From Podospora bellae-mahoneyi (taxonomy: Eukaryota; Ascomycota; Sordariomycetes; Sordariales; Podosporaceae): a stretch of 64,000 bases of DNA. The stretch lies in the NCBI RefSeq assembly GCF_035222275.1, contig NW_026946359.1, positions 2,232,001 to 2,296,000 of the forward strand, written 5' to 3'. The notes beneath the pieces are model-generated. The model did no database searches. It was not told where the DNA came from and saw nothing but the letters and a program-made list of their open reading frames with translations. Position numbers and translations under genes: made by a program. Position 1 is the first letter of the stretch. Each line of letters begins with the position of its first letter. Positions 53,998 through 64,000 of this stretch are shown in pieces.

Positions 53998-55890
53998 TCA
54001 CTCACCCACCTCCCGATCTTCACTCCAATGAATATACCCAATCACTGGCCAACCCCAAGTAACATGCCTAATCGTCTTCCCCCAGAAATACAACGGCACC
54101 CAGCAAACCAACACCGCCGCCGAGATCGCTGCCATCGTCCCATACGCATTCAAATAGCCCGCCTGCTGCACCCAAGTATTCGTATAAAACGACAGCAAAA
54201 ACCCAAACAAACTCTTGAATCCCATGACCGCAAGTGTGATCTCCCCTGCCACAGGCCGGTAAGCATCAATGACATACACCAGCGCTACATTCGTTCCCTG
54301 AACAATAGCAAAATTCACTGTTTCCCTTCCATGTCAGCACTTCTTCTTCTTGGGTATCTCGGCAGAAAAACTTACACAACGCAATCCCCAAATTCGGCAC
54401 CATCCAATGCAAGCCCTTCTCAATCCCCACCCCAAAAATCACCAGCCCCAACGGCGCGGTGATCATGGCAGGTATCATCGCCGGCAGTCTCATTTCCGGA
54501 TCTCTAATCCCGTTGTTTCTCTTGGTGAAGTAATCCGCTACTTTGTCTCCCCACCATCCACCAAGCGGTATACCTGCCAGCGAACCGACCAAAGCAGAGA
54601 CAAAGCAGACGCCTACCTGCCATGACTTGAATCTGTAGGTTGCTTCGTAGGCGATCTCAACATTGGATGTCATAGCAACCAGAAACCCAATGGTGGCGGC
54701 TTCAACAAGGGCAGCCCAGAGGACAGGGGGGAGGCAAATCAGACCGAGGGGACGAACGGTCAGTTTGAAGAATGACTCGTGGGTGATAGTCCCGTGGAAG
54801 ATTTTGAGAGTGGAGAGGTAGGAGGCTTTCTTTGGGAGGGGGGAACTGCCAACACGGCGGGACTCAGGGTCGGAGATGGTGGCAGTTGGGTTCTTTTCTG
54901 TGGAGGAGCGTTGGTTGGGGGTGCCGGTGGAGGAGGAGTCGTCGCTGTTGGAAGGGGTCTCACGGATGTAGGCTGTTTCGGGAAAGGCAAAGAATGCGAT
55001 GAGGAGGACGAGGCCGACGAGGGCGGAGGCGACTTGGAAGATTACACGCCAGTGGTGGTCGATTGTGATAACGCTGGGGATATCTTGTTAGAATGGGGAT
55101 GGGAAGGTGTGATAATAGAGGGCATACCCTGAGATGATGAGACCGATGGCTACACCGACAGCGAGAAAGGAGCTGTATAAAGCCATGACTGTACCTCGCT
55201 CGTGGAGGAAGAAGATGTCGGCGATGGTGATGGGAGCGATTGTCTCGGCAGCACCGGCACCAAAGCCCATGATGACACGGCCGGCAAGAAACCCGCCGTA
55301 GGAGCGCTCGAAGCAAAGCCAGACAGCAGAGGCCTGAGGTCCTTGTTAGTTCGGTTCAGCGTTCGTTCATGATTTTTCTTGACTTACAAAGTAGATCAAA
55401 TAGCTAAAGACATAAGTCGGCCGGCGTCCCCATTTGTTGGCAACAGGGACCCAGAAGAAGTTTCCAATACCCTGCATGAGAGCACAGGTGGTGAAAAAGT
55501 ACGCAACCTTGGCTACAGCTTCGTGGAAGAGCTTGGGGTTTCTTCCTGGATGGGCACCAACGAAGAACTCCATGGTGATGTTGACCATGGCAATCGAGGG
55601 CCCTGCCGCCAGAAAGTTGCAAATCATCATGGCCAAGCAGATGACGGTCGCCATATAGTACTTGTACCATTGTGGCCTAAGAAGTGTTAGCTAGGTGTCT
55701 TCGAGGTGATGTAAAAGGCTTACCAGTTGAGGGGATCATTGGGGTCAGAAGAAGGTGTCGGGATCAGGATGATCTCGTTCGTGTCCTGATCACGAAGACG
55801 AACGTTGCCGAGGGTGACAACTCTCTTCTTGTCACCACGATCACTATGGGGGTTGGCCGCCAAAGAGGCAGCGATACGATCTCCAGCCAT
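53998..55890 (-). CDS. MFS transporter, DHA1-like
   Basis: Major facilitator superfamily proton antiporter of the fungal drug:H+ (DHA1/Hol1-like) kind; the substrate is unknown. Exons 55890-55724, 55676-55388, 55333-55128, 55073-54376 and 54317-53998 give 559 residues. A cytosolic N-tail ends in the DHA1-type lead-in PSSDPNDPLNW. TM1 starts at MATVICLAMMICNFLAAG, the loop 2-3 signature appears as ANKWGRRPTYV, and TM4-6 include GRVIMGFGAGAAETIAP and FLAVGVAIGLIISG. A Ser/Thr-rich central loop (~235-290) separates the halves, and the second half has GGWWGDKVADYFTKR. All splice junctions keep phase. It starts head to head with a C2H2/Zn2Cys6 regulator 2.2 kb away. Confidence 0.88.
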
Positions 55891-58074
55891 AATGTTTTCT
55901 TGATGAATGTTAGTAAACGTGTAGACATGATGTTATGGGAAGGGTGGTGTAGATATACATACGGTTTCCAAGGGTCAGACCTAGTAACCAGCCTGGAAAA
56001 GGGGTTGTTGTGGCGTCCTGTACAAGTATGTTTGTGTTCCCCAGTAGGATCAAGCCTCACTCTAGTCTGGATCCTTCGGCGAAGTGGTGTTGAAAGGGAG
56101 AGGACCTGACACACCAACCTAAGAGTCGACACGGTCAGGAGCAGCTAGTTCTGCGAGGTCCTTGATGTCATATACTCTTTGCCATCCGCGCAGAAAAAAA
56201 GGCCGAAACGGCTCTACCTCGCGGGCTCTTGGGCGACTGCTACATACACAAGACCGATACAATGAGAGTGTGTTGTAATATGCAAAAGGACAGTTGCAAT
56301 CCCTGCATCTTGTTTATGGCTTGGCTCATTCCTTGGCACAGTGGTGGTGGTCTACTGACACTTATCGCAGCGCTTTACCAACCTAGCACACCGTTGCCGG
56401 TGCTGGGGTTCATGGTACTGTACCTTGTGCCATCGGTTGCACTGCATGCTCCATTACAACTTGGCTGACACTCCCGGTCTGTGTTTTTATATTCCAACCG
56501 TCAGAACAACAGACCCAGCACCCGCCGAGGCCCGGAGCTCCGAATAGCATTTGCTGGGCAGCCTTATCTCCTGAAGAGAAAGACTCTTATGAAGCATTCC
56601 GTAGCTCCGTAAGGGCCGATGAGTATTGTGGTTGAGAGCAAGACAATATGGGATTGAGGAGAAGACATGGCTTTTCTGCAATCACAGTCAGCATGAATGA
56701 AACCATCCGGCATCTGTACGCACAGACTCGGGTCCGATCCTGCTTTCTGCCACTCGTGGTCAAGGGATGTGATGATATAGCGGCTTATATTCATGGCTTG
56801 TACTTTTGTAGCTTCCGTTCCGGCTCCCGGGCATGGTATAGAGCTTACGGGCCGCTCGACCATCTGCAAGGCGACTGGGATCGGCTTGCCCGGTCGACTA
56901 GCGATGGGTATTAAGACAGACAAGACCGAGAATATTGCCTACCCACCATTGTGTTCTCCTTGAGTGGATGTTGAATGGCGATTGACAAGGATTGGTGTTG
57001 GTTGGCTCACCACGGCACTGTGACCTGCTGAGAAACTCTTGTTTTCTTTCTTTTGAGATCTGGGCAACGGTCAGGACAAGACTTTGAAATATATTGCCTA
57101 GTGGGCCTGTCGGAGTTCCCCAACATTGGCATCATAAGCTTATCATGATGTTACTCTATTCAAAAGAGCCGCCTGAGTGTGATGTAAAGCTAGGGTGCGT
57201 GTCGAGGTACTTGTCTTTTGAACACTGATGAGTGCCAACCCCACGAAACAGTTTCAAGTCCCATAGCGGTTCCAGATAATGATTCGAGTCCCGAGCTAGT
57301 GAAATCGCGGTATGGCTTTGATGCCAAAACCGCCCTAATCGTCGGAGGAATCCATTTGGGTGTGAATGCGGCGCCCGGCGTCCCAACCGCAAGAGCAATA
57401 TATACTGCAGGTTTGATTGCTTGGGGATGGCAGGGCCAATTTATGGTAAAAAGGCCAGTGTCAGGTTTGACGTTAGTCGCTTGGGTGTTTGTAGATGTTC
57501 GGAACCGAGGACATCGGGGAGCGAGTACTATTCGGGTGGAGGAGTCCCAACATGGTTTTCATAAAGAGAGGCCTTCGGGAGAGGTGGCTCGGTGGTCAGC
57601 TATGACTGCTTTGCCAGATCTTCATTCGAGATGATCAGATGCACTGGAGAGTTGCACCAGGATTCCATGCTGGCCGTTTGCTGCGAAACAGTGGAAACTG
57701 GTTGATCTCCCCGCTGACGAACTGTCTTGGCACGCGGAGTATGGGGCCGCTTAGCAGGGGAACGCGTGGCCTGGCTAGGGTACTGCTGGGTCTAACTGCT
57801 TTGGACAAGAGACAGTCGTAGCCAAGTTGAACATCAAAGTCCCGAGTCAAGTGTTTGTCAAGTCACGATTGTGTTGGCGATATCTGCATCTCAACTCACG
57901 GACGTGAATGACTGACTGGCAGCCGGCTTGTTCCACCACAGTTCCGTCCGCACCAACGCCAAATCAGTAGTCTGGGCACTTGGCTCTGAAATCGCCAACT
58001 GGTGCGCCTCAATGATGCCCGCGCTACCATGACCCAGTGTTACACCCAATTGATGGACTTCTCACCAATTCACC
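55891..58074. promoter_or_regulatory. Divergent promoter, MFS transporter / C2H2-C6 regulator
   Basis: 2.18 kb between start codons pointing apart. CGG/CCG triplets are frequent near 56380-56545, as expected for Zn2Cys6 binding, but no perfect spaced palindrome stands out. A 138-codon frame at 57218-57634 has no family resemblance. No other gene is recognised. Confidence 0.4.
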
Positions 58075-58325
58075 ATGTATCCAATCCGCCATCTTATTGA
58101 CCCGCCCACCAGTAATCCTCCTCCTCGTGGCCAGACCCAACCACCGGTAGTTGGAATTGACCCCAACACCTCTTTATTTACTCCACCCGTCCTCCCACAC
58201 TCGACATCAGCCGCCGGTCCTCTCACCGGCACGGCCCCGGTCTCGGCTCCGGCTGCATCACCCTCTCCGGCCTCATTTTCACATCCGTCCAGCTCGATCA
58301 ATGCCAACTCCACCTCCCAGCCGCC

Positions 58326-58368
<43 letters not shown>

Positions 58369-61302
58369 CCGCCACAGCCACAGCTCCCGACATCACTTTA
58401 CCAGTGCGCTCATTGCTTGCGTCGGTATTCTCGGCCCGAGCATCTCCAGGTGAATACTCACCGTCTCCAGGCCGAATACTGTCTTCACATTACTGATGAA
58501 GATGATGCGTTAGAGACATATAGCAACCCATACTCTCGGGAAGCGCTTCGTCTGCGATGTGCGTCTTCAAACATGCTGAGCAAAACTCATCATAGCTCAC
58601 CAGAAACCTGACTAATATGGTGAAAGATTTGCTCCAAAGCCTTCGCCCGGGCAGACCTCCTCAAACGTCATCGCACCAACCATCAAAATGACAACAGCAA
58701 CAAACGTAAACGCCTCAGCTCCGCGGCTCCTGGTGCCGGCCGCGTTGCACATGCTTGTCAGGCATGTGCCAAGGCTAGAGTCAAGTGTGAAGAGATGAAA
58801 CCGCGAGTGCCCCTGATGATGCATCACCTCTTCACTCCTGAGCTCACACTAACTCTTATCAGATGCACAAGATGTAAGAACCGTGGCATAACGTGTGAGG
58901 TAGCATCCTCAGAGGATGCCGCGATGCATCTGCTACATCTCTCCGCAAACGCCCATGGTTTTGAGTCCCATCCACCACCGGACACGTCTCCGAGCGCTTC
59001 ATCACAATACCCTCAACCAATAAGTGCCGTTGAGCCTGAATTCCAACAGCCAACTTTCAACCCAGCACTGAAAAGCTTTGCGTCGTCTTCTCGATATCAG
59101 CAGCCCAGCCTTGCTAGTAACTCCCTCACGCCAGATGATCGGCAGTTCAAAGAAGAATCACAGTTGCCAACGCCTGAAACACTAATGGACCAGAACAACC
59201 CAGACAACCTCAATCGCCCTCAGGCTACCTATCAGAACCAGGGGCTGGCTACGGTGGAGCAAGACTTGGAAAAAGCACCATTCTCAGAATTTCTACGTGA
59301 TGTACTGTACGACCAGTCGTTTGGAAATTCAGCCAGAATGGCTGAGGCACAAGGACTGGCTGTTTTGGACTTTTGCGATGATGTCAACCTGGACTTTCGA
59401 GAATTTGACTTTGGTCTTCTCGAGAATTGGAAACCTGATGCCACCCAGCACGTACCTGACTCGACTACTCAAGTGGACAATTCGGCAGAGGTTGCGGCCA
59501 TGCGATCGACACTCGTCAAGATCTGGACCGAATCACCCTGGCGTTGGGTTCCGAAAAGGACCGATACGGGCTACAACGAGCAGTCTAACCTTCCACTGCT
59601 CTCCCGGGATGTACATGGATCTAAAGCCCTCAAGCCTGATCGAGTGGTAAAGGACACTCTGCATAGCTCCAATCGGGACAAGATCTTGGCCATCGTTCTG
59701 AGCACATGCAGGGAAAATAGCATGATAAATCGCGTGGCTTCATCGTTCCCCTCGGCCGAGATGATGGATACCTGGATTCATGTCTTTTTAGCTGCACACA
59801 TGTGCCAAGTCTCATCATGGATTCACTATGGCTCGTTTTCCATGAACCACCAATCTCCAGAGTGGCTCGCCATAGCCACCGCTGCTGGTGCCGTTCTTGC
59901 CCCGGTCACTACCCTAAGAAGATTCGGTTTCGCGTTACAAGAAGCCGTCCGTATCTCCATTCCAGGCAGATTTGAAGAAAACAACACCAACATCGGCCTC
60001 CTCGGCCCAGTCCAAGCTCTGATGCTAGTGCAAGACGTCGGCCTCTGGAGCGGCAACCGTCGAAAAATGGAAATCGCAGAATGTCATCTCTCGGTTCCCA
60101 TGGCCATGATGCGCTACAGAGGAAAATTCACCAAAACCGCCTACCCAGACGTCATCATCCACCCCTCCGACGAGGGCAAAGTCCTCGAAGAAAAATGGAA
60201 AAAATGGTACCAACTCGAATCATGGAAACGTCTCGTCTTCCACGCTTACCTCCGAGATGCCCAGGTGTCCATGACACAATTCAACAACCCCTCCATGTCC
60301 TACGCCGAGCTCACCCTCCCTTTACCCTGCTCGAAAGATCTCTGGTTTGCACGCACAGCAGAGGAGTTCAAAATCCGGTATCTCGAATCTCGGACCAACC
60401 GTGAGGGCAACAAACGCCCTCCATCGCTAGGCGATTTATTCAGGGACATCAACCTCCTCGCCACGAACCACCACCTCCTCGACGTGCAATACGCCATAAG
60501 TATCTACCTCCACGGATTCTGGTCCCTAATATGGGAGTACCGCCAGCTCAAATCCATCCTTTCCTCCTCTCCTTTACCCACTACTGACCCCTCGCTCTCC
60601 CCCGAAATGCTCCTCACCCAACGCCACGGCGAACTCCGCCGTCAACTCTCCCTGTTCCAATCCGTCACCCGCGGCTGGCATGAGATGTTGTCGGCCCAAG
60701 AATCCATGATTCTCCACCTCCTCCAAATGAACCTCCACGTTTCTCTAATCGACCTCCAACTGTTGACCGGCAAAGAAGGGGAAGACCAAGCAAGAAGGGT
60801 CTACCCCCTTTTGCAGAAATGGTGTCTCGAATCGAGCGACAGCCGCCAGGCGTTGTATCATGCCGGCCAGATCTTCCGATGGGGGAGGAATTTCCCCAAG
60901 GGACATCTAAAGGACTTTTGGGCGATTGCGGTGCACCATGCTGCGCTTTGTTTGTGGACTTATGGGATCATTATCAGGGCGTCAGGGAGGAGGAAAGGTG
61001 GGGGGATGGGGGCACCGTTGGTGATTGATGGGGAGGGGGTGGAAGGGGCGGGGTTGGAGGAGTGGTTGGTTTATGGAGGGGAGGGGAGGGAGGTGGTTGT
61101 ACAGGGGATGGGGAAGAAGGGGGTTGTTTCGGTGGAGGATCCGAGGGGGGTGATGGAGGTTGCGAGGGGGGTTTTGGAGGCGAATTTTGTGGAGGGGGGG
61201 ACGGGGGAGGTTAAGGAGGGGGGGTTGCCGCCGGTTAGTGAGAATATTGTTGTTGTTTTGAGGCAGTTGGGGAATGCGGCTTGGGCGGTGGGGTTTGGGT
61301 AG
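58075..61302 (+). CDS. C2H2 plus Zn2Cys6 transcription factor
   Basis: Fungal regulator combining two DNA-binding modules. Exons 58075-58449, 58514-58558, 58627-58802 and 58863-61302 give 1,011 residues. The N-terminus is Pro/Ser-rich with 14 Gln encoded by CAA. Two C2H2 fingers follow (YQCAHCLRRYSRPEHLQ and FVCDICSKAFARADLLKRH), split by two introns. A basic linker (NKRKR) leads to a Zn2Cys6 cluster whose spacing is exactly CX2CX6CX5CX2CX6C. The cluster is complete only if the 60-nt GC-AG intron 58803-58862 is removed. The C-terminal ~700 residues fit the fungal transcription factor regulatory domain. The last ~350 bp are very G-rich. The neighbouring MFS gene is a plausible target. Confidence 0.9.
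58327..58368 (+). repeat. (CAA)14 microsatellite encoding poly-Gln
   Basis: Fourteen uninterrupted CAA codons in exon 1 of the regulator, flanked by Pro codons. A pure codon run is likely to vary in length between strains. Confidence 0.95.
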
Positions 61303-61794
61303 TTGGAAGGGGGAGAGGGAGGGTGGATGCGGTTGAGGGGGCACCCTCTCTATAGATAATGAGTACAGGACAAGTAGGTTGACCTATATTATATCATGAA
61401 TTATGCCTCAATAGTAAATTAGTAGGCAGATTAGCTATCTTTGAAGGCCTAATGAATAACCTTCGAGGTATGACTCACAATAGGAGACGGGAAAACCCAC
61501 CTTTATATGCCAATTGTTTTGCGGGGAGGGTACCTAAGTGGAAGGAAGGAACGGCAGACGGCAGGTGCAGTTGTGTCGTGCCTTCTTTGTTGATCTTTTC
61601 GGATCTCAAGACAGGAAGGCGCAAGGTGATATAGACAGTTTGATACCACAATTTTGCATAGGTAGGAAGGAGCATTTCATGTTAATAGCTTCCTTGAAAG
61701 GACGCTGAAAGGTATAACAGAAACAATTATTTATTAAGGCATAGGTACATGTAAATGCAAAATCATGTATCATCACTGTAACATTCCATCTTGG
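61303..61794. other. Convergent 3' intergenic region
   Basis: A 492-bp, relatively AT-rich gap between the regulator stop (+) and the acidic hypothetical protein stop (-). No gene or repeat is seen. Confidence 0.45.
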
Positions 61795-62799
61795 TCAACG
61801 CCCACCACAGTCTCCTTCCCTCCTTCTCAGAAAATACTCCAAAGAGGTGTTATCACTCCTCGCCCCTGCTAACCTCGCCACCATCTCCTTCTGTAACACT
61901 TGGCCTAGAAACTGCTGGAGAAGTGACTCCAGCTCGGAAGTTTTGAATTGATGGTGGTGATTCCTACCGCGTATGGTGCGCAGTCTGGCTTTATTGATGG
62001 CGTCGATCTGCTTTCGCCGTTCTTGTTCGGATGGAGGGGGTACTCCGGCAGGTCTATCAGATGGGTCTATCCCGATGATCACAGTCTGCTTCCCGTCGAT
62101 TGCTATTGTCCTTCGGTGATCGGGCACAAAGGGTGTGTCCTCGTCATCTGTGTCGTCGTCCACGGCATCCTTTCCATGCTCGGGCGCATCCTCCTCATCC
62201 ATCCGACAGTCAGGAACAAACGGCACATCCTCCTCATCCGTCTCGTCCTCTTTGTCCACTTTTCTTTGTGACAGGTGCACCCGCTCCTCCCACCACTCCT
62301 TCCATCCTTCTCCATCAATGCCCGCTTGATCTTGGGGGCCGTGTAGCGGGATGATCCTCTCCCATTGAAACAGCAACTCCTTCAGCCTGTCGATTCTCTC
62401 CGCTACCCGTTCTGCAGCAGATTGCCCCTCATCTGGCGGTACCCAGCCACAGCCATTCTTGAGGGTGAAGAAGTCGTCTAGATCTCGGAGGAGGGTGCAA
62501 GATCTGTTGTGGGGGAAGTAGAGGTTGAGTTCGAGGGATGCGGTCCTCAGGTTGGAGGGGCTGAGGAGAGTTAAGGGTAGGGAGAGGGAGAAAGCCAGCG
62601 GGAGTGAGAGGAGGGAGTTGTAAGTTTGGTGGTGGAGGTGTGTGTGAAGTTGGGGTTTGGATTTTGGTCTGGGGAGGATTGTTGGCGGTGGCGGCGGCGG
62701 CGGTGGTGGTGTGGATGATGGCAAGGGAGAGTGTAATAATGGAGAGGGTGGTAATGGAGGGTAAATTGTGAGCTTTGGTAGGGGAGGGTGGATTATCAT
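61795..62799 (-). CDS. Acidic hypothetical protein with a repeated PFVPD motif
   Basis: A single exon from a real ATG (62799) encodes 334 residues; no family is recognised. Residues 1-60 are Pro/Leu/Ser-rich with nine consecutive prolines. A hydrophobic stretch follows (LLSLPLAFSLSLPLTLLS, ~63-80) that could be a membrane segment or signal-anchor. Then come an Arg/Asp/Phe region (CTLLRDLDDFFTLKNGCGW) and a helical segment (ERVAERIDRLKELLFQWE). An acidic part repeats DEEDVPFVPD and DDEDTPFVPD about 28 residues apart. The C-terminus is helical and basic. The coding strand is C-rich at the 5' end and G-rich afterwards, as in other genes of the window. The intact frame and patterned composition support a real gene. 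Confidence 0.6.
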   Translation of the reverse strand: MIIHPPLPKLTIYPPLPPSPLLHSPLPSSTPPPPPPPPPTILPRPKSKPQLHTHLHHQTYNSLLSLPLAFSLSLPLTLLSPSNLRTASLELNLYFPHNRSCTLLRDLDDFFTLKNGCGWVPPDEGQSAAERVAERIDRLKELLFQWERIIPLHGPQDQAGIDGEGWKEWWEERVHLSQRKVDKEDETDEEDVPFVPDCRMDEEDAPEHGKDAVDDDTDDEDTPFVPDHRRTIAIDGKQTVIIGIDPSDRPAGVPPPSEQERRKQIDAINKARLRTIRGRNHHHQFKTSELESLLQQFLGQVLQKEMVARLAGARSDNTSLEYFLRRREGDCGGR

Positions 62800-64000
62800 G
62801 TTTGGTTGCTGTTACGGACGAGTACTGGAAATAAAAATAACAAAGGTCAGCTCTGTATGAGGTGACTAGGTAAGGAGGCAGCTCAGCCTTATAAGAACAG
62901 CAAGGGGCTTCAAGAGCCTCACTCGAGAAACACAGAGGCAGAGGTAAACGAGCAGACGATCTCGAACCGATCAGGCAAACAACGCCTGCGAAAGAGATAC
63001 AGATTGGGGAATAAGATGGACATTGTTGATCGCTATTTGCTGAACACGAAGAAAAGCAGCTCGTGACTCGAGCCTCCAGACCCGTAAGGCTGATCTGGAA
63101 TGGGGACGCAATCTTTAAAGTTCTCACCTGAAACACAGAACGAACGGTGAACAGCTGGCGGTATATTGTCAGCCAACAACGTCGGCAGATGCATTGCTGG
63201 CTATCATTGCCACTCGGAGCGGTGTTATACGGTGACGTATCAAAGCCGTTCCCGGCGGTGTGGTTGACGGATGCCTCCGCAGCGTGCAGTGGTGGAGAAG
63301 GGTCACTTGTGCTGCGGTGAGAGGCTGAGGCAAGCTGGGGTGGGGAGCTGCCTCGTTTCAGATGCTGAGTTACACGAACCGTCAAAGAGGCATTGGAATT
63401 ATCGAGAAGGGTTAAGTATTTTCGTGAGGCTTGAAGGTGTTGGTGATATCATCTGCGGGGCATAGGGGATACAAATCCCACCACGATGTCAAGCTCGTCA
63501 CTCGAACCCCAAGCCTTGGGCAAGGTCCAGACTGGTCGTTGAATCGCATCTCTTGGCGGATTCCAGTTCGACATGATTGCCAAGTCGTCCTAACCCTCTT
63601 CAGGATGAAGCTGTCATCCGAAACGTCAATCCCTGCTTCCAATGTGGGGCTGGTGCTCATCCTGAAACGAAACGGGTTGCGGGGCATCCACAATAGACTT
63701 GATAATAAGCAGCATGAAGTTTGTCTTTCTGACAAACTGCAACCCGTGAGTCAACTGGTGATAAAAAGGTGGACTGAAGTGGATGAGATACCATAATATC
63801 GATGTCATTTATGTAAAAAGAAGACCGCACAAACCGAGGGGGATGCCATGTATTTGATATGTAGACGTAAAATGCGGGGTCATCCTTCCTGGCTTAGACA
63901 CTTACACATTTGCCGTGTCAACCAGGAAGCGAGTAAACAAAACACCGCGACACGCATGAACAACAATAACCCATTGAAATCATGATGACCCCTGTCATTT
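62800..64000. promoter_or_regulatory. Terminal gene-poor stretch
   Basis: 1.2 kb upstream of the acidic hypothetical protein to the window edge. Frames at 62429-63385 (-) and 63412-63796 (both strands) have no family resemblance. No tRNA with a proper cloverleaf is seen. Confidence 0.4.

Noticed and set aside
57218-57634. 138-codon frame in the MFS/regulator promoter
   Set aside because: No family resemblance and no splice-compatible extension.
1-64000. CRISPR arrays, prokaryotic operons, insertion sequences, retroelements
   Set aside because: Nothing of the kind is visible; gene structure with introns throughout is fungal nuclear.

Overview
The window is nuclear DNA of a filamentous ascomycete, most likely a Sordariomycete and probably Sordariales. 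The evidence is short introns of about 45-90 nt with GTRAGT donors and CTAAC/CTGAC branch points, Neurospora-like protein orthologues, a Zn2Cys6 regulator, a fungal NACHT-ankyrin gene, and C-ending codons in highly expressed genes. I see no transposon, retroelement, CRISPR array, rRNA or complete tRNA, and no obvious RIP-mutated AT-rich block. Exon boundaries were derived by hand from splice signals, reading phase and protein-family continuity.

Layout. 0-10.5 kb: DUF3237 protein (+), CstF-64/Rna15 (-), prohibitin-2 (+), NEDD8/Rub1 (+), Elongin A (-), THOC7-like subunit (+), tubulin cofactor A (-). 11.9-19.6 kb: SERCA-type Ca2+-ATPase (+), proteasome beta-3 Pup3 (-), UBX/TUG protein (+), ribosomal protein eL36 (-). 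21.5-31 kb: small secreted protein (+), class-3 lipase (+), 14-3-3 protein (+), and an unrecognised protein (-) whose frame is split by one TAG. 33.3-46.5 kb: synaptojanin-like Sac1/5-phosphatase (-), U1 snRNP protein Prp39 (+), mitochondrial cytochrome c peroxidase (+), a peroxisomal (-SKL) acyl-CoA ligase (+). 46.5-64 kb: F1-ATPase assembly factor Atp11 (-), a Kex2-processed small secreted protein (+), a decayed NACHT-ankyrin gene (+), an MFS transporter (-) head to head with a C2H2 + Zn2Cys6 regulator (+), and an acidic hypothetical protein (-).

Most genes are housekeeping (mRNA 3' end formation, splicing, mRNA export, ubiquitin-like and proteasome pathways, mitochondria, Ca2+ and phosphoinositide handling). 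The accessory parts are the lipase, the two secreted proteins, the NACHT-ankyrin pseudogene, the transporter/regulator pair and the long gene-poor stretches.

The most unusual signals are: (1) two minus-strand genes whose frame continues past a single TAG for about 197 and 271 codons; (2) a gene-oriented switch from C-rich to G-rich coding strand inside many moderately expressed genes, whichever way they point; (3) splicing oddities: two GC-AG introns, a start codon that is its own 3-nt coding exon, 8-nt and 19-nt microexons, 3n stop-free introns inside functional motifs, and a long Prp39 intron holding a possible poison exon.
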